From contig JAJQOW010000021.1 in NCBI GenBank assembly GCA_037975125.1, positions 911,001 to 975,000 of the forward strand: a DNA stretch of 64,000 nucleotides. The letters run 5' to 3'. A program made the translations under genes and the position numbers. Within the stretch, counting starts at the first letter, position 1; each line of letters starts with the position of its first letter. This DNA is from Latrodectus hesperus (lineage: Eukaryota > Arthropoda > Arachnida > Araneae > Theridiidae). Shown here piece by piece: positions 39,241-50,806 of the stretch. A model generated the notes under the pieces. That model did no database searches, was not told the origin of the DNA, and was given only the letters and a program-made list of their open reading frames with translations.

Positions 39241-39411
39241 ATTTCTTTTCATTATTATACATTTTGCTTTACTTTCTACCAGAAATTGAACCTTGTAGCA
39301 TGAGAAATATGGCTTCTTTGACGATTCAAAGTGTGTATGCATTTTTTGATGCTATATATACTCCAAAACACCAAGGTTGAAAATATTAAATGTAATTAGT
39401 GTTTCTACTAA

Positions 39412-39445
39412 ATATTTTAAGGGCACAACCATGCCCTTAAAATAT
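39412..39445. repeat. Perfect 14-bp stem hairpin
   Basis: ATATTTTAAGGGCA and its exact complement TGCCCTTAAAATAT flank a 6-base loop, CAACCA. It lies 11 bp upstream of the RTE-like LINE fragment. Confidence 0.9.
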
Positions 39446-39456
39446 CTATATATATA

Positions 39457-39745
39457 GAACCAGATATTGTTAAATTTATCTCAATACAGAGATTAAAATG
39501 GGTAGGGCACATTTGAACCGGATGAACGACAATCGGGTGACAAAAAATATTTTTTGGCTCACCCCATTGGTACCAGAAGAAGAGGACGACCGAAACTCCG
39601 ATGGCGTAACTGCCTTGAAAACGACCTAAAAACACTAAAAGTGACAAACTGGATGACCTTATCCAAAAATGGGGGTCCTGATATGCACTTCTGAGGAAGG
39701 CAAAGGCCCACCCTGGGCTCTCAGGCCAATGAAGAAGAAAAATAT
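39457..39745 (+). pseudogene. LINE C-terminal fragment, RTE-like type
   Basis: Frames in order give EPDIVKFISIQRLKWVGH, NRMNDNRVTKNIF, GTRRRGRPKLRWRNCLENDL, KTLKVTNWMTLSKNGGS and LLRKAKAHPGLSGQ. This is the conserved C-terminal tail seen in many arthropod endonuclease-reverse transcriptase proteins (recalled family). It is split by stops and frameshifts. The 3' end is GAAGAAGAAAAAT. It is a different LINE group from the RNase H type at 38.2 kb. Confidence 0.82.
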
Positions 39746-39861
39746 TGATTGACAAATACCTCTAACACACAACCACTAGCGACATCGACTCTATGCTGGA
39801 AACATTGCAAAAATGAGTAGCAAAAATGCATGCTTTTATTATCCTACGTCTTATTTTCTAG

Positions 39862-40007
39862 CGCACGCTGTGAACATGAGAGTGATTTCTTTACGACCAT
39901 CACAATATTTACGACGAAAATAAAATCGTGGAAAGTCGGAGAAAAATACTTTCCTTCCGAGGACTTAAAAACATGTAACCATACATTTACTGAATTTACA
40001 CGGCAAG
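39862..40007 (+). CDS. Candidate internal exon, 146 bp
   Basis: A pyrimidine-rich acceptor (TTATTTTCTAG, ending at 39861) and a donor (CGGCAAG|GTGAAAGT at 40007/40008) enclose 48 open codons, in the middle of a frame that stays open from 39830 to 40045. The peptide has mixed composition: CEHESDFFTTITIFTTKIKS, then WKVGEKYFPSEDLKTCNHTF. Two cysteines suggest an extracellular segment, but I recognise no family. The stretch is less AT-rich than its surroundings. The opposite strand is also open, so the frame alone is weak support. Confidence 0.32.
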
Positions 40008-41184
40008 GTGAAAGTTCACTATTTTGGTTATTCTGTTCCACTTAGAGTTGTCTTACCACGCAGCTCCGATCATAAAGAGAAGATCTTGTAGGTGAGGCTT
40101 TGCATATGCTTTCGAAACTCTTTGCGTGGTTAAATTCATGAATCACATTGGCCTACGGGGGCGTATTAAAAGAAATCAATCGAACAATTTTGGAATTCTA
40201 GAGGTGCATTTCTATTTGTTGATTCAAACTCAATTTTGATATTACTCTTTTCAACACAAATTTGGAGTCTAAGAAATGAAATGTGGTACAATCTTACTTT
40301 AATTATTTATACACCACAATATTTCTGCTTTTACACGCGCTTATATAACTAATCACTTTTTTTTTCTCTCTATTTGTTAAATACTTCCCATGTACAATGT
40401 GGAAAACGCTTGCAAGTTTAAAGAGTTTAAAGTTTATAACAGTATTGTCGTATGATGTTATTAAAACACAAATTTAATACAGATTTAAAGTGTAGTGTTA
40501 CCCTTCACTAATAAATAGCTTTTATTTAGTTATTGTATTACATAATGCAGAAAAACATCTAGTTACATCATACACTTAAAATAGAAAACAAGTTAACCAC
40601 ACACTTACAAGAAATTCTTTGAATGTAAAACATTATATACATGTGTGTTTATAATAGTAATAAAATTTGAAGCGGTAGTTTCTAAAAATTTCAAGCACAT
40701 TTAAATACTAAGAAACATGATTAAAAATACCTGTGCATTGTTATAAATATGATATAAAAAAATTGAGAAAATTTACATTCACTAAAGTCACAATATGTAT
40801 AATTTTCAACAATCTCATCAGAAACTGATGAATTTATTTTAAAAATTCTAATTATTGTATAAAATAAGAAAATAGTCATACAAGGGAAATAAAACGATTT
40901 TATGAAATTATTTAATACTTTAACATAGAGCAATAAATTTAAATTTGTTAGATTTCATTTTAAGAGCACACTGTTTGCTTTAAAATTTACTTAACATTGT
41001 CAAAGTAAAAAAATAAAAATAAAAAAACTAGTAAAACAATAAAAAAAAACCTATAAAAGGAAAACATATACGAATTTGATATTCTTGCTGTGGTGAAAAT
41101 TCTGATCCTTAAGTTGAAAGAATGAAAATTTTTAATCAAACAAATGTGTGAATATAAGGTAACAATTTGATTATTCAGAGTGGA
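40008..41184. other. Unique AT-rich DNA
   Basis: 40010-40200 stays less AT-rich, perhaps with the candidate exon; the rest is plain AT-rich sequence with no support for a gene. Confidence 0.45.
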
Positions 41185-41353
41185 ATCGGGTACCTCTTGG
41201 TTCAGCAATACATCTTAGCTATAAAATTCAATTTCTTGTTACCCGGGGAACCCTATCTTTGTATACTTTTGGGAATAGGCCATCTTGTTAGACAGTATTG
41301 GCGCCTATCTTGGCGTGAAAAAAAGTCGCCCAAGAATCAAGGGATACCCGATA
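41185..41353 (+). mobile_element. MITE-like element, family M, copy 3
   Basis: It starts ATCGGGTACCTCTTGG and ends CAAGGGATACCCGAT. Inside are TTTCTTGTTACCCGGGGAAC, TTGGCGTGAAAAAAAGTCGC and AAGAATCAAGG. The flanking AGTAAACTTTTACC on the right is also conserved in other copies, so the true end may lie about 14 bp further out. Confidence 0.75.
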
Positions 41354-42119
41354 GTAAACTTTTACCTATATTAGATATTCTTTTTTTGAAATATTTGATA
41401 GGGTGAGCCATTGCACACATAGCGTGTTTCTACTTCTCATTCTTTTTATGGACGTCGTTATATATAACGACAACCAATAACCTCGTCATTGCGAACATCG
41501 ACCAAGTACTCCAGTCGACAAATGAACTTGTATTCTCTTATCTAGGTTACATAAAAATAGGGTTATTAGCTTATAAGAACTTATAAGAAGCTTTAAACTT
41601 GAATTGGTGACCTTAGCATGTGATATTCTTATGGGTCATGAATCGAACCTGCTACATTCTGGTCACATGAACGACGCCTTCCTTTGTCGCTCAAAAAACA
41701 TATTCTGTACAAAAAATAGGTGATAATTAATCCGTTTCAAACAGATTCATTTTACGAGTAAAGCCGTTAAACGCTGACAAATACCTAGTGATTTTAAGCA
41801 GCAATTAAGTGCCAAAATAGGAATATTTGTTGTAAACTGAGCAAATAGTAACCTTTTCCATGACCTATAAATTTTTTACACTCTAACATAGCTTATCTAA
41901 GCAAGAATGTTTTTGATTGCGTCTGATATTGAGCCAACTACCTTCTGGATATGGGAGCGACATCTTTTCACACCATATTATTGCGTTCCCAATGGAATTA
42001 ACTGAAAGGATGTAGATTTTTGAGAATCTTAAATTTGGATTTACTTGGTTGTCGCTCTACTGACAATTTTTTGTGCCTTAGGGATAATTTGAGCGAGAGT
42101 ACAGTTTCAAGGGAACTCT

Positions 42120-42215
42120 GTGAACCACAAAAAATATCTATACCCCAGACGGGAATCGATCAGACGGGTAGATAATTATTCAGCTATCAGTTGAGCCCAG
42201 AAAATTCGCTACCAG
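42120..42215 (-). mobile_element. Degenerate tRNA-like SINE head
   Basis: On the minus strand GGGCTCAACTGATAGC (A-box-like) precedes GATCGATTCCCGTC (B-box-like) at tRNA-like spacing. No body match to another copy was found. Confidence 0.4.
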
Positions 42216-42289
42216 AAAACTGAGAGGAACTGAAACACAGCAGCGAAAATCAGATAAACTTTGCATGTCACACCTGTTGGAATCCTGCG

Positions 42290-42487
42290 CTTGATCCTGA
42301 ATTGGACTCTACCAGTAAGATAGAAGAAGCAGAAGACCCCAACATTTGGCCTTCCTCCCACCATGGAAGACATTTAGACCCTAGGCGCAATATTAACGAG
42401 CACGATAATGATCTTTCATAGGATCGGGATTTGAACCCTTAGATAACGAGTACGAACGCGCTAACTGACCAGGCCACCATGTAATAG
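42290..42487 (-). mobile_element. Degenerate tRNA-like SINE
   Basis: On the minus strand TGGCCTGGTCAGTTAGCGCG (A box) and GGGTTCAAATCCCGATCC (B box) are clear, followed by a more GC-rich body (CCATGGTGGGAGGAAGGCC) to about 42290. No other copy occurs in the window. Confidence 0.55.
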
Positions 42488-43571
42488 CAAATTTGCATGT
42501 ATTAATGTTTATGTAAGTTTTTATCTCTCATAAGAACTGAGTTGATAAAACATACATTAGACATACGCAGTTTGAGTTTTTTATAGTGAGGATGGGAATC
42601 GAATCGAAGAACTATCGAAGTATGTGAAAATGGGAAGCTTGAAATCATATCTGTTAGAGGAACAAAGATTAAAATCAAGAAAAAATATCTGTATAAAATT
42701 CGACAAAAAGAAGACAAATTTGATCAATTTATAGGTAGTATTCACACATAATTACAATTTTTAGGCACAATTTTATATAATTCGATATGTTTTGGAGGCA
42801 TGATTAGATTAATTTTATTATATCAAATTACAATAATCATATTAAAATTTCATTGTTAAAATTTTATTGATCAGTAATAGTTAATGTGTTTAATCTTTTT
42901 GTTGTTTTTCAGAAATTCCATTTTAACATAAAACAAATTTTTGTGTAACAATTTTGCAATTTATTTCCCAATATTTTACATAAAATAAAAAAGATTGTTA
43001 CACACACAGCTCTTTATTACCATATACAAATTTCGCGGCATTTCTAAGCACAGTACTAATCTTATAATTCAGTGTACTATGAAATCGAGAAAATAATGTA
43101 AATTATTAAAAAAGTAATTGTAAATATACAAACACAATCAATAACCATTCTTCAATAATTAAAGTTGTTTTAATATCATATCAAATATAGATTTCGAGTA
43201 ACTTAAGCATTCCATTTGATTATAAGTGTATCTGTAATTTTGAATAAAAGAGACGTCACATTTTTTTTTTTAATTTAGAACTAAATTTCAATTTGTCTCC
43301 CCTTCCCAATGTATTTAATTTCTGCACTTGAGCCTTATCCAGTTGATACCTTTTGTGCAAAATATATTCAATGTCACAATACATTTTCACATCCGACATG
43401 GAAACAGAACTTATGAAATGTTGAAATAGACAAATCAGTGGTAAATTAAAGGCGGTTCATTAACCACTTATATTACAGCATTTACAAAATAAAGACAACA
43501 CGCTTTCCAAGAAATGTTCGCACCCAAAACTGTGAGAAAAATTTAAAAGATTTATAATTACAGCTCATATA

Positions 43572-43575
<4 letters not shown>

Positions 43576-43655
<80 letters not shown>
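43576..43655. repeat. (TA)n microsatellite, about 80 bp
   Basis: A pure TA run ending at AACCTC. Confidence 0.97.
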
Positions 43656-43656
<1 letters not shown>

Positions 43657-46641
43657 CCTCTTATAATTTATAATATGCTTATTGATAAACTATATATTAC
43701 AATTCAATGCATTTTTGTAAAGGGAATCGAACTGAGGAACTATTTAATTGAAGAACAGAAGGTAGATTTTTCTGCTACTCAGTGAGTAGAATTTCAAGAT
43801 AGAAGTCTCAATGAAATTCAACTGAAATCGATGAAAAAAATCAGTTTATTGATGAAAAAAGTTTAACATTAGTTCATAAAACCAATGAATGCCATCATAT
43901 TATCAAATTAGTGTTATCCTTTAAAATTTATGAATTTTCAAAAACTTAAAAGTCTAGTGACAAGCGGATTGTTAATAATAGATATTGAGGAATTTTAACG
44001 AAATCCGTCTAAAAGAGATTAGAAATACCTTTTTGAAATTTATAACTGATGTTAAACATTTTTTTCAATAAAATTGATTGTCATTGTTAAGCTTAGCTAA
44101 ATACTTCAAATTAAGTTCTGAAAAAAAACTGAAAAAAAGGAAATTTTTCCTTTGAGAATTAACAATAATCGATGTACATTTTTAGTATGCAATTTTCATT
44201 TTAATTTTAATCAATTTCCCCTCTCCCTAAAAAAAACAGATTATTTCAAATAAGTGTTTTCTTAGGTGCAAAATAATTTTCTAAATAGAAAATTGTGTGT
44301 TCCTAAGTAATTAAGCGTTCTAAACAGATAATCATTTTCACTTTAAATTAAAATGTTATATATAACATTGATATAATTTAAATACAAATATCAATCTTAA
44401 TTGGTACTAATAGTGAATCTTAATGTTATCCTATTTAAAGAGAAAAATTCCTGTGTAATTATAGACTCTGAATCAGACTCTCTTAATAGTTCAATATTAT
44501 CTGAAATATAAAGAATAAATTATTCTTCGCCACATAAGAAAATTCAAGTCTGATGGTATTAAAGAAAAAATCAACTTTAAACCAGTTTTTAAAAACACAT
44601 TTTTGATACATAATTTCCTCTCGAAAAAATAAGTTATCGATTACATCCGGTACAAAATTTGAATGGGCTGAATCATTATTGAAGCATCTTTACGAAAAGA
44701 AGGGTTAAAATCTCACAAAGCATTTTCTTAAAAGCAGCCATGGCTATCGAAATTGCACATAATATTCGGCCAGTGATTTATTAGCTCTTTCAGTCTTAAT
44801 AAGCACATCGTGTGCTTCTTCTCCATGGTACAAGCATATGAAATTTAAAAAAAAAGTTTCAATTTCTTTGCCTCCGGTCGCTTAGGCCGTTCAAGACGTC
44901 TAATTCCGTGTACCCTCACCACCTCTTGGTCACGAATTGCTGCCCCGGGGGCGTCATTTATGGGCTACTATTTGTCTCCCAGGAAAAATAATACGTTAAT
45001 ACCTTTAAAATACCCTCTCGCCACCGTATCACGAATTTGGCGGCCAATTCTCAAGTTCCCGATTTTGGGGAAGTGATTTGCAGTTTCCGAGGCTGTAAAT
45101 AGTCCTTTTTTTCATTGTTCCTTGCAAAAAGAACAACATAGAACTGGAGGGGGGCAACAAATATATTCTTCTGTCTTCATTTGAAGGTGTAGAAAGCTCA
45201 GAGCTCCAGGAAATAGGGTTGCCATAAACTATAACGGAGAATAATTGACCTGGTGCAAAAATTCATCGAGAACTCGCTCGAAATTTCTTTGCGGTTGTGC
45301 ATAATTGGCTGAAATAGAACCTTGTAATCCTTTCTTATTTTCTTATATTTTACATGGGAAAGAAATGGATGTTAACAAGTGACCTTTGTTAAAAACTTTC
45401 TTTTCTAAGGACAAAACAATATTCAAAAAGTCCAATTTATTTTCTAATTATTTTGACTGAAATATAATTAAATACATTATAAAGTGTGGAATATATTAAC
45501 TTAATACCGATATTTACACCTTAATTTTTACATATCGACAACTTTACAAGATGCTGGCTTATATATCAAAGTCTTATCTAAATTTCTGAGCTATACATAA
45601 AAAATTAAATGAATTTTTAATTTAATAATTTAGTATTTTTTTATTCAAAATATAATAATTAAATTTAAAATTCTCAAAATATTAACTTTCGACTGCCAAA
45701 ATGAAGAACTTTGAAATAAACTTTGAAGTAATTTTTAGTTATGTTTAATTTATTAGGATATTTTATATTTCAGTATTTTTATAATGAATTTCGATAGTAT
45801 TTTCTTTATTTTATATTTTCATTTTATATTTGACATCATCCATAAATTTTAAAGCTTTTTCACAAGTTCACGTTTTCATATTCATTATTTAGTCGTAAAT
45901 AATTTAAGGTTAGGATATAACTGTGGATTAAGTTGAAACGGTATTCAGATATCTTGAATTATTAGATTCCCCCAATTTCAAACATTTTTTATGCTGCTAC
46001 TGAAAACGCTCTTTGAAAAATAAAAGTAAAATATTTTAAAATGAAAATTTTTTCGTGAACAGTACGGTTAGAATCCCTTTTACATCAATTTCATTCTGTT
46101 AGAATCCCATTCAAATACATCGAAAGCCCCTAGGTATGTGCTTACTCTATGAAAATACTATTGCTTTAAATATATCTACAAATGTGTAAATATATGCTAA
46201 GCATATGCTTTCAATTAGATATTTGGTGATCATTTAAGAAATACAGTTTCACATTACACTGTTGGCGAAATTTGAGGAACATAATTTATCAGGATTTATT
46301 AAAGTTTATGCGTTTCATTTTTCATAATATATTTTCTTTAAATCAAAATAGAATTAAATTAAATAAACGATATATTATTAATTCTTACTTTTGTTATATA
46401 TTTTAATGGTATGCAAGAGCTTATTTTAAGTTATATTTATGTAATCCCATTTGCAAATTATTTGAAATGATGAATGTGGTAAGAATCTTTAATAGCTAAT
46501 GAAGAATGCTTGTTAATTTTATTTCAACTCATTTGAAATAACCAGTAATTTTAAAATAACAAGATATAAAATTTAAAGATTTTTTTCTTGTCACATACTA
46601 AATAAAGTAAAGTCGTTTTCTGAGACTCATAGTTTGGGCTT
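43656..46641. other. Unique DNA with a GC-richer block
   Basis: Mostly AT-rich with no supported gene. The block at about 44740-45320 is clearly richer in G and C (CTGCCCCGGGGGCGTCAT, CTCTCGCCACCGTATCACG, GGAGGGGGGCAAC), matches no repeat seen here and has no long open frame. It looks like a conserved non-coding or promoter-type block. Confidence 0.45.
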
Positions 46642-46946
46642 CATTCATTCATTCATTGTCGTGTTGCTGGCACACGAAAATGAGCACGAGGCTGGCAACA
46701 TGGGATGCGCTGCTCCACTTTTCCAACTGAGCCATATTTTGGTGTGGAGTCCGACTTCCTCAGTACACACATGCCATAGGGACCCGTTTATAGGGTTGGC
46801 AACCATTCACACCTCATTTATACAAGGAAAGGATAAAGACAGGATAGATAGAGAAAGAAATTACATCCATGCCCGAACCGGGATTCGAACCCAAGACCTC
46901 CTTATCCGTAGTCAAACACGCTGATCACTAGACAAGTTGGTCGGCC
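46642..46946 (-). mobile_element. SINE family B, minus orientation, nested
   Basis: On the minus strand it starts GGCCGACCAACTTGTCTAGT and has B box GGTTCGAATCCCGG, CTATCTATCCTGTC, CCCTATAAACGGGTCCC and tail GCACACG... ending in ATGAATGAATGAATG-type repeats. A 13-base duplication with one mismatch (ATAGTTTGGGCTT at 46629-46641, ATACTTTGGGCTT at 46947-46959) flanks it. The target is a family G SINE. Confidence 0.88.
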
Positions 46947-46959
46947 ATACTTTGGGCTT

Positions 46960-47050
46960 AGATGTTTTTAGTGATTCGGCATCTACTTTAAACCATAGAA
47001 TTCAATCTAAATAGCCTTAGTGTTAAAAATGAATGTTGAGCGACAAATAA
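46960..47050 (+). mobile_element. SINE family G, 3' part interrupted by SINE B
   Basis: AGATGTTTTTAGTGATTCGG, CATCTACTTTAAACC and AATGTTGAGCGACAAATAAA match the body and end of family G at 26390-26582. The part before the insertion (about 46610-46641) is decayed. Confidence 0.72.
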
Positions 47051-48084
47051 ATTAAAAAGAAATCATTTGATCAATTAAATAAAAATCGATAAATTGAGTA
47101 GAAATATTAAATTGGTTTTGTTCAAAAGAAAAATTGCAATTTGAAATCATTTATATGAAATACATTGTATCAATTATTTAAAATATATTTTTTTTATAAA
47201 CTGAATGTTATCTTTTCACATGAAGATAGGGTAATCAAATTTGATCTATAAAATGACCACAAAATGTAAAATATAAAAAAAGAGCTTTAATCATTCATTT
47301 AATACATTGTAGTTGTTATTCGCTGCGTTTATACATCAATTCATTTTCAACAATAATTAGAGGTGTTTCTGAACAAAATTTTACCAACATGTATTATATA
47401 CCTTCCGTGAGATGTTTTCAAGGTCCAATCAAGTGCATTTGTTGTTTGATGATCATGGTCATAATAACTGTGATTACAAAATAATCATGATAGAGAAATT
47501 TGAATAGGCTCATTATAATTTTTTTTGCCTTGTCAATTTCATCAGCAGATTATAGTTTTTGTGCTACGTAGTTTATTTGGTCTAGCTATTGTAGTCCTCC
47601 TCCTGTAGATAATAGTAAACGTCAACTACGTAATAGTTATACGGTAAACTTTCGACTATACCTGCGAGTGTTTCACTGGCTTTGAGAAAATTTAAGAAAT
47701 CTAAATTCTAAAAAAAAAATTAATGTTTTATAATGAAAAAGTGTTACAATACAGGATAAAAGGAAAAGAAAAAATTTACGGAAATTTCTCGGATTGATTG
47801 TCAGAAAAAGTTAAATAGTGAATTATTTCATTATTCCTCTTGTGTTAAGTGTGTGTCTTTGTTATATATAAAGCGCATAAGTAGTTCAAATGCATATTTG
47901 TGTTAATTTGATCAAATTTTAATAGTTTATGGAATATCTAGTTATGCAGATAATTGAGAGTTTATTGTACTTAACTATCGTTACATTATTTATTTATGTG
48001 AGAATTAATTTATTTTGTAAGAAAAAAAGTAATTACTTAATAACATTAAAAACATAGAAACTATATTGCAAACTATCATTAATT
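47051..48084. other. Unique AT-rich DNA
   Basis: I see no gene or repeat. Confidence 0.45.
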
Positions 48085-48560
48085 TTCATGCAAATCCTCT
48101 TCTTAAAAAAGTTTCTTTTTTTAATCTTTCTGATGATCAAAGTGGCGCCAAATATAATTTGCGACTATCTCTCTATAATAAAAATAATTACTTAATATTT
48201 AAAATGAAAATATTTTCTTGTTTTAAAAGATCTTTTAAAATAAGTATAGGGAGGAAAGTTTTCTACTATTTTTTGGTGATTGACTTCAACTACCATTAAA
48301 ATTTTCTTCTTAAGTAAAACATTATTTTTTCATAGTTTTGACGATCCAAGTTGCACCAAGTGTCATTTGAAAATATCTCTCAATATTAATAAAAATGTTT
48401 TAAAAATGAAAAAAAAATTCTTAAAAGGATCTTTTGAAATTCATTCATACTTTTCGGTGTTTGACTTTAACCTAACGTGCAAATCTTTTTCTTAAAGAAA
48501 GGATTGTATTTTCGTAGGGCCAAGTGTCATTTGCTAAATCTCTCAGATATAATAAAAATG
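48085..48560 (+). repeat. Three diverged tandem units of about 200 bp
   Basis: Units begin near 48091, 48299 and 48482. Each has a (C/T)TTCTTAA start, a CCAAGTGTCATTTG-like middle (AGTGGCGCCAAATATAATTT in unit 1) and a CTCTCAATATTAATAAAAATG-like end. The copies are strongly diverged. No frame is conserved across them. Confidence 0.65.
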
Positions 48561-48995
48561 ACTTCACTCTAAATGACTAACTTGACTTAATACTCTAAAT
48601 TAGGGAAAACAATCATCACCTGAAATACATTTTAATCATCCTTCTCACAAATGATACTGATTACATGTAAAAATTGACTTCTGTACATTGTAATCATCTC
48701 CAATCACATCAACTATCCAAAATCTAAGAATATAACAACAATACTGGATTTCTTTTGATTATTTTTGAATTTCTCATCGCTGTGCTTATTCAGAAAACTT
48801 TTTGGGTATCACAACTAAATAAACTTGATTTTAATCCGTCAGTTTAACAAATTTTAATTTCCACTAGCAACTTGATTTTAACCATAGAAAATTTCAAAAA
48901 TCGATTTTCTCTACCAAATATTCCAAAAATCGATATTCTCTTCCTCATTTAATATTACCTTCTTCACCTACTTACTCTCACTATTCAATCAAATA

Positions 48996-49182
48996 TACTG
49001 TTTTCAGTCTTTTTGAAAAAAATCTGTATTTCACATTGGTTAAATAATAGGGATTTTACTGTTTTCAGTCATTTTGAAAAAATATCTATACTTCACATTG
49101 GTTAAATAATAGGGATTTTACTGTTTTCAGTCATTTTGAAAAAAAAAATATACTTCACATTGATTAATTAATTGGGATTTTA
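48996..49182 (+). repeat. Three tandem units of 61-62 bp
   Basis: TACTGTTTTCAGTC starts at 48996, 49057 and 49119. Each unit continues with ATTTTGAAAAAA, ACTTCACATTGGTTAA and AGGGATTT. The third is slightly shortened and diverged. The array is a young minisatellite. Confidence 0.95.
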
Positions 49183-49211
49183 TACTTAAACGCCATCGAC
49201 ATACTTTAAAT

Positions 49212-49801
49212 CATAGGTTCGCAAAGTGGTCCAGGTGGACCCCCAGGGGTTCATGGGAGACCTCATGGGGGTCCACGTATATGTGAAAAAAACAGGGGTT
49301 CACAAATTGTAAATGGGGTTTCACGAAAAATTTTCTGGTTTTTATAATAAAGAACAAAAATTTTGACTTGAATTCACCTATCAACATAGGTAGTAGCACC
49401 ATTCACTAGGTAGGTAATCAAAAATATTCGAGATTCAGTTCAAACACAGAATTGAATCGAACAATAAATAATAATACATGTGTGTGTACACCACATGTCA
49501 AGACTTGCAAAATGAGCAGTCTCTTTAAAAGTATGACTAATTTTTACTGTTGATTTACATTTCAGAGTTCATTGTTGATTTTTTGTAATAATGTTTATAA
49601 TTTTATAAATATGTATTATTTTAATAAATTGGACACAAGAAAAAAATGCTACATTTTTTCTGAACACCCCCAATTTAGGGTGATATTTTTTTTTTGGATG
49701 GAGGTTTGGGAATACAGTAGAAATGCAGCAGCAGGGTGTCTACCAAAAATAGTAAAACTTTGAAAGTGGTCCACGAGAAAAAAAAAGTTTGGGAACCCAT
49801 G
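49212..49801. mobile_element. hAT-type non-autonomous element (590 bp) with TSD
   Basis: The ends CATAGGTTCGCAAAGT and, reverse complemented, CATGGGTTCCCAAACT form the TIR seen in hAT elements. A perfect 8-bp duplication, CTTTAAAT, at 49204-49211 and 49802-49809 is the hAT target length. The subterminal parts include AGTGGTCCAGGTGGACCC on the left and AGTGGTCCACGAGAAA on the right. No transposase frame is present. Confidence 0.9.
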
Positions 49802-49809
49802 CTTTAAAT

Positions 49810-50211
49810 TATATCATCATCTGTAAATTTAGTATGCTCGATTTTGAAATATATATGAGAATACTTTGCAAGCAATGTTAACACTGCTTCAGGCATTCTA
49901 CTCAGACGCTGAGGCGTACTCTTACAATCAGTAAAATAATTTTTAATGAATCTCGTTGACATTGTATCACGAAATCCTCTTTCATTTGAACAAGTTTCAT
50001 TAAAACTCGTTCAGGTGCTTCATTTTTATGCTTAAACATATTGTAACGAGTTTCTGGGTTCGTGTCAGAAAGTCGGTAAAACATTCTCTTAAAATCACGA
50101 GATTTCTATTCATAGCAAATTCAACTAAATTAAGGAAATTCCAGCTGTAAAAATTTCAAAGTCATCAAGAATCCCGCTAAAAGGTCACCAAGTAGCTAAG
50201 AATGTCGCCAA
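49810..50211. other. Unidentified sequence
   Basis: 49880-50090 is less AT-rich and has a 60-codon minus-strand frame without a recognisable domain. It leads into dispersed repeat P. Confidence 0.4.
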
Positions 50212-50352
50212 TTCGCCAAATCATTAAAAATGCCGTTTTTAACGTAGAATACACCTAAAGTGCGCAATTTTTGCGCTAAATCTGAGTATTTTCGATCTGT
50301 CTGGCACATAAATTTTAAGACACATAGAAATAATATTTATAAATTTTAATAA
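50212..50352 (+). repeat. Dispersed repeat P, copy 2
   Basis: It matches 13714-13866 in block order: CGCCAAATCATTAAAAATGC, AATACACCTAAAGTGCGCAA, TGAGTATTTTCGATCTG and ATAATATTTATAAATTT. Confidence 0.7.
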
Positions 50353-50794
50353 TATACAACATTCTTTATCGGCACGGATATAACATTCTTTATCATTATA
50401 TTAATTATCGGTGTGGTAGTATATAAGAAATTTTGTTAAATTTCCTGTAGCCGTTATACGGTATTATGTTATGTAGATATGAGTATACGATATGAGTTTA
50501 CACATACAGAGATTAAGCTCAAAAGAATTTTTTAACTACTCAATCTGTCAATATACAAACCTTTCTCATTACCATTAAGACCTAAGCGCATTTACTACAA
50601 TTGTTTTTTGTACATGGAAGTACTTATAAGAATCTAAATTTAACATTTTACACTCGTAAATATGTTGCAACTCATAAGGGAGATTCTGTTTCGGTTTTTA
50701 TTAAGGTAGATACTGAAAATCTAAAATAAATGTTTTTATTGAACTTTTGCATATAACTTGCGTACCAAATAGAGAGTTTTTTTTCTCAAACGCT
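50353..50794. other. Unique AT-rich DNA
   Basis: I see no gene or repeat. Confidence 0.4.
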
Positions 50795-50806
50795 TTCAAA
50801 ATAATA

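Larger units (their letters stand above)
37675..39310 (-). mobile_element. Mariner-type element (DUF4817 class) split by a LINE
   Basis: The left terminus, CAGGGTGTGTCCAAAAATAT, follows a TA dinucleotide as in mariner elements. The transposase remnant is on the minus strand at 37847-38238 and continues, after the nested LINE at 38252-39227, at 39241-39275. The right end of the element was not found; 39310 is an approximate limit. Confidence 0.75.
41354..43575. other. Mixed DNA with old tRNA-like scraps
   Basis: Several reverse B-box-like strings occur (GAATCGAACCTG near 41640, GGGAATCGATCAG near 42152, GGGATTTGAACCC near 42427, GGGAATCGAATC near 42594). Only two are good enough to list separately. 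An 18-bp palindrome, GTCGTTATATATAACGAC, lies near 41454. The rest is AT-rich with no gene support. Confidence 0.4.
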
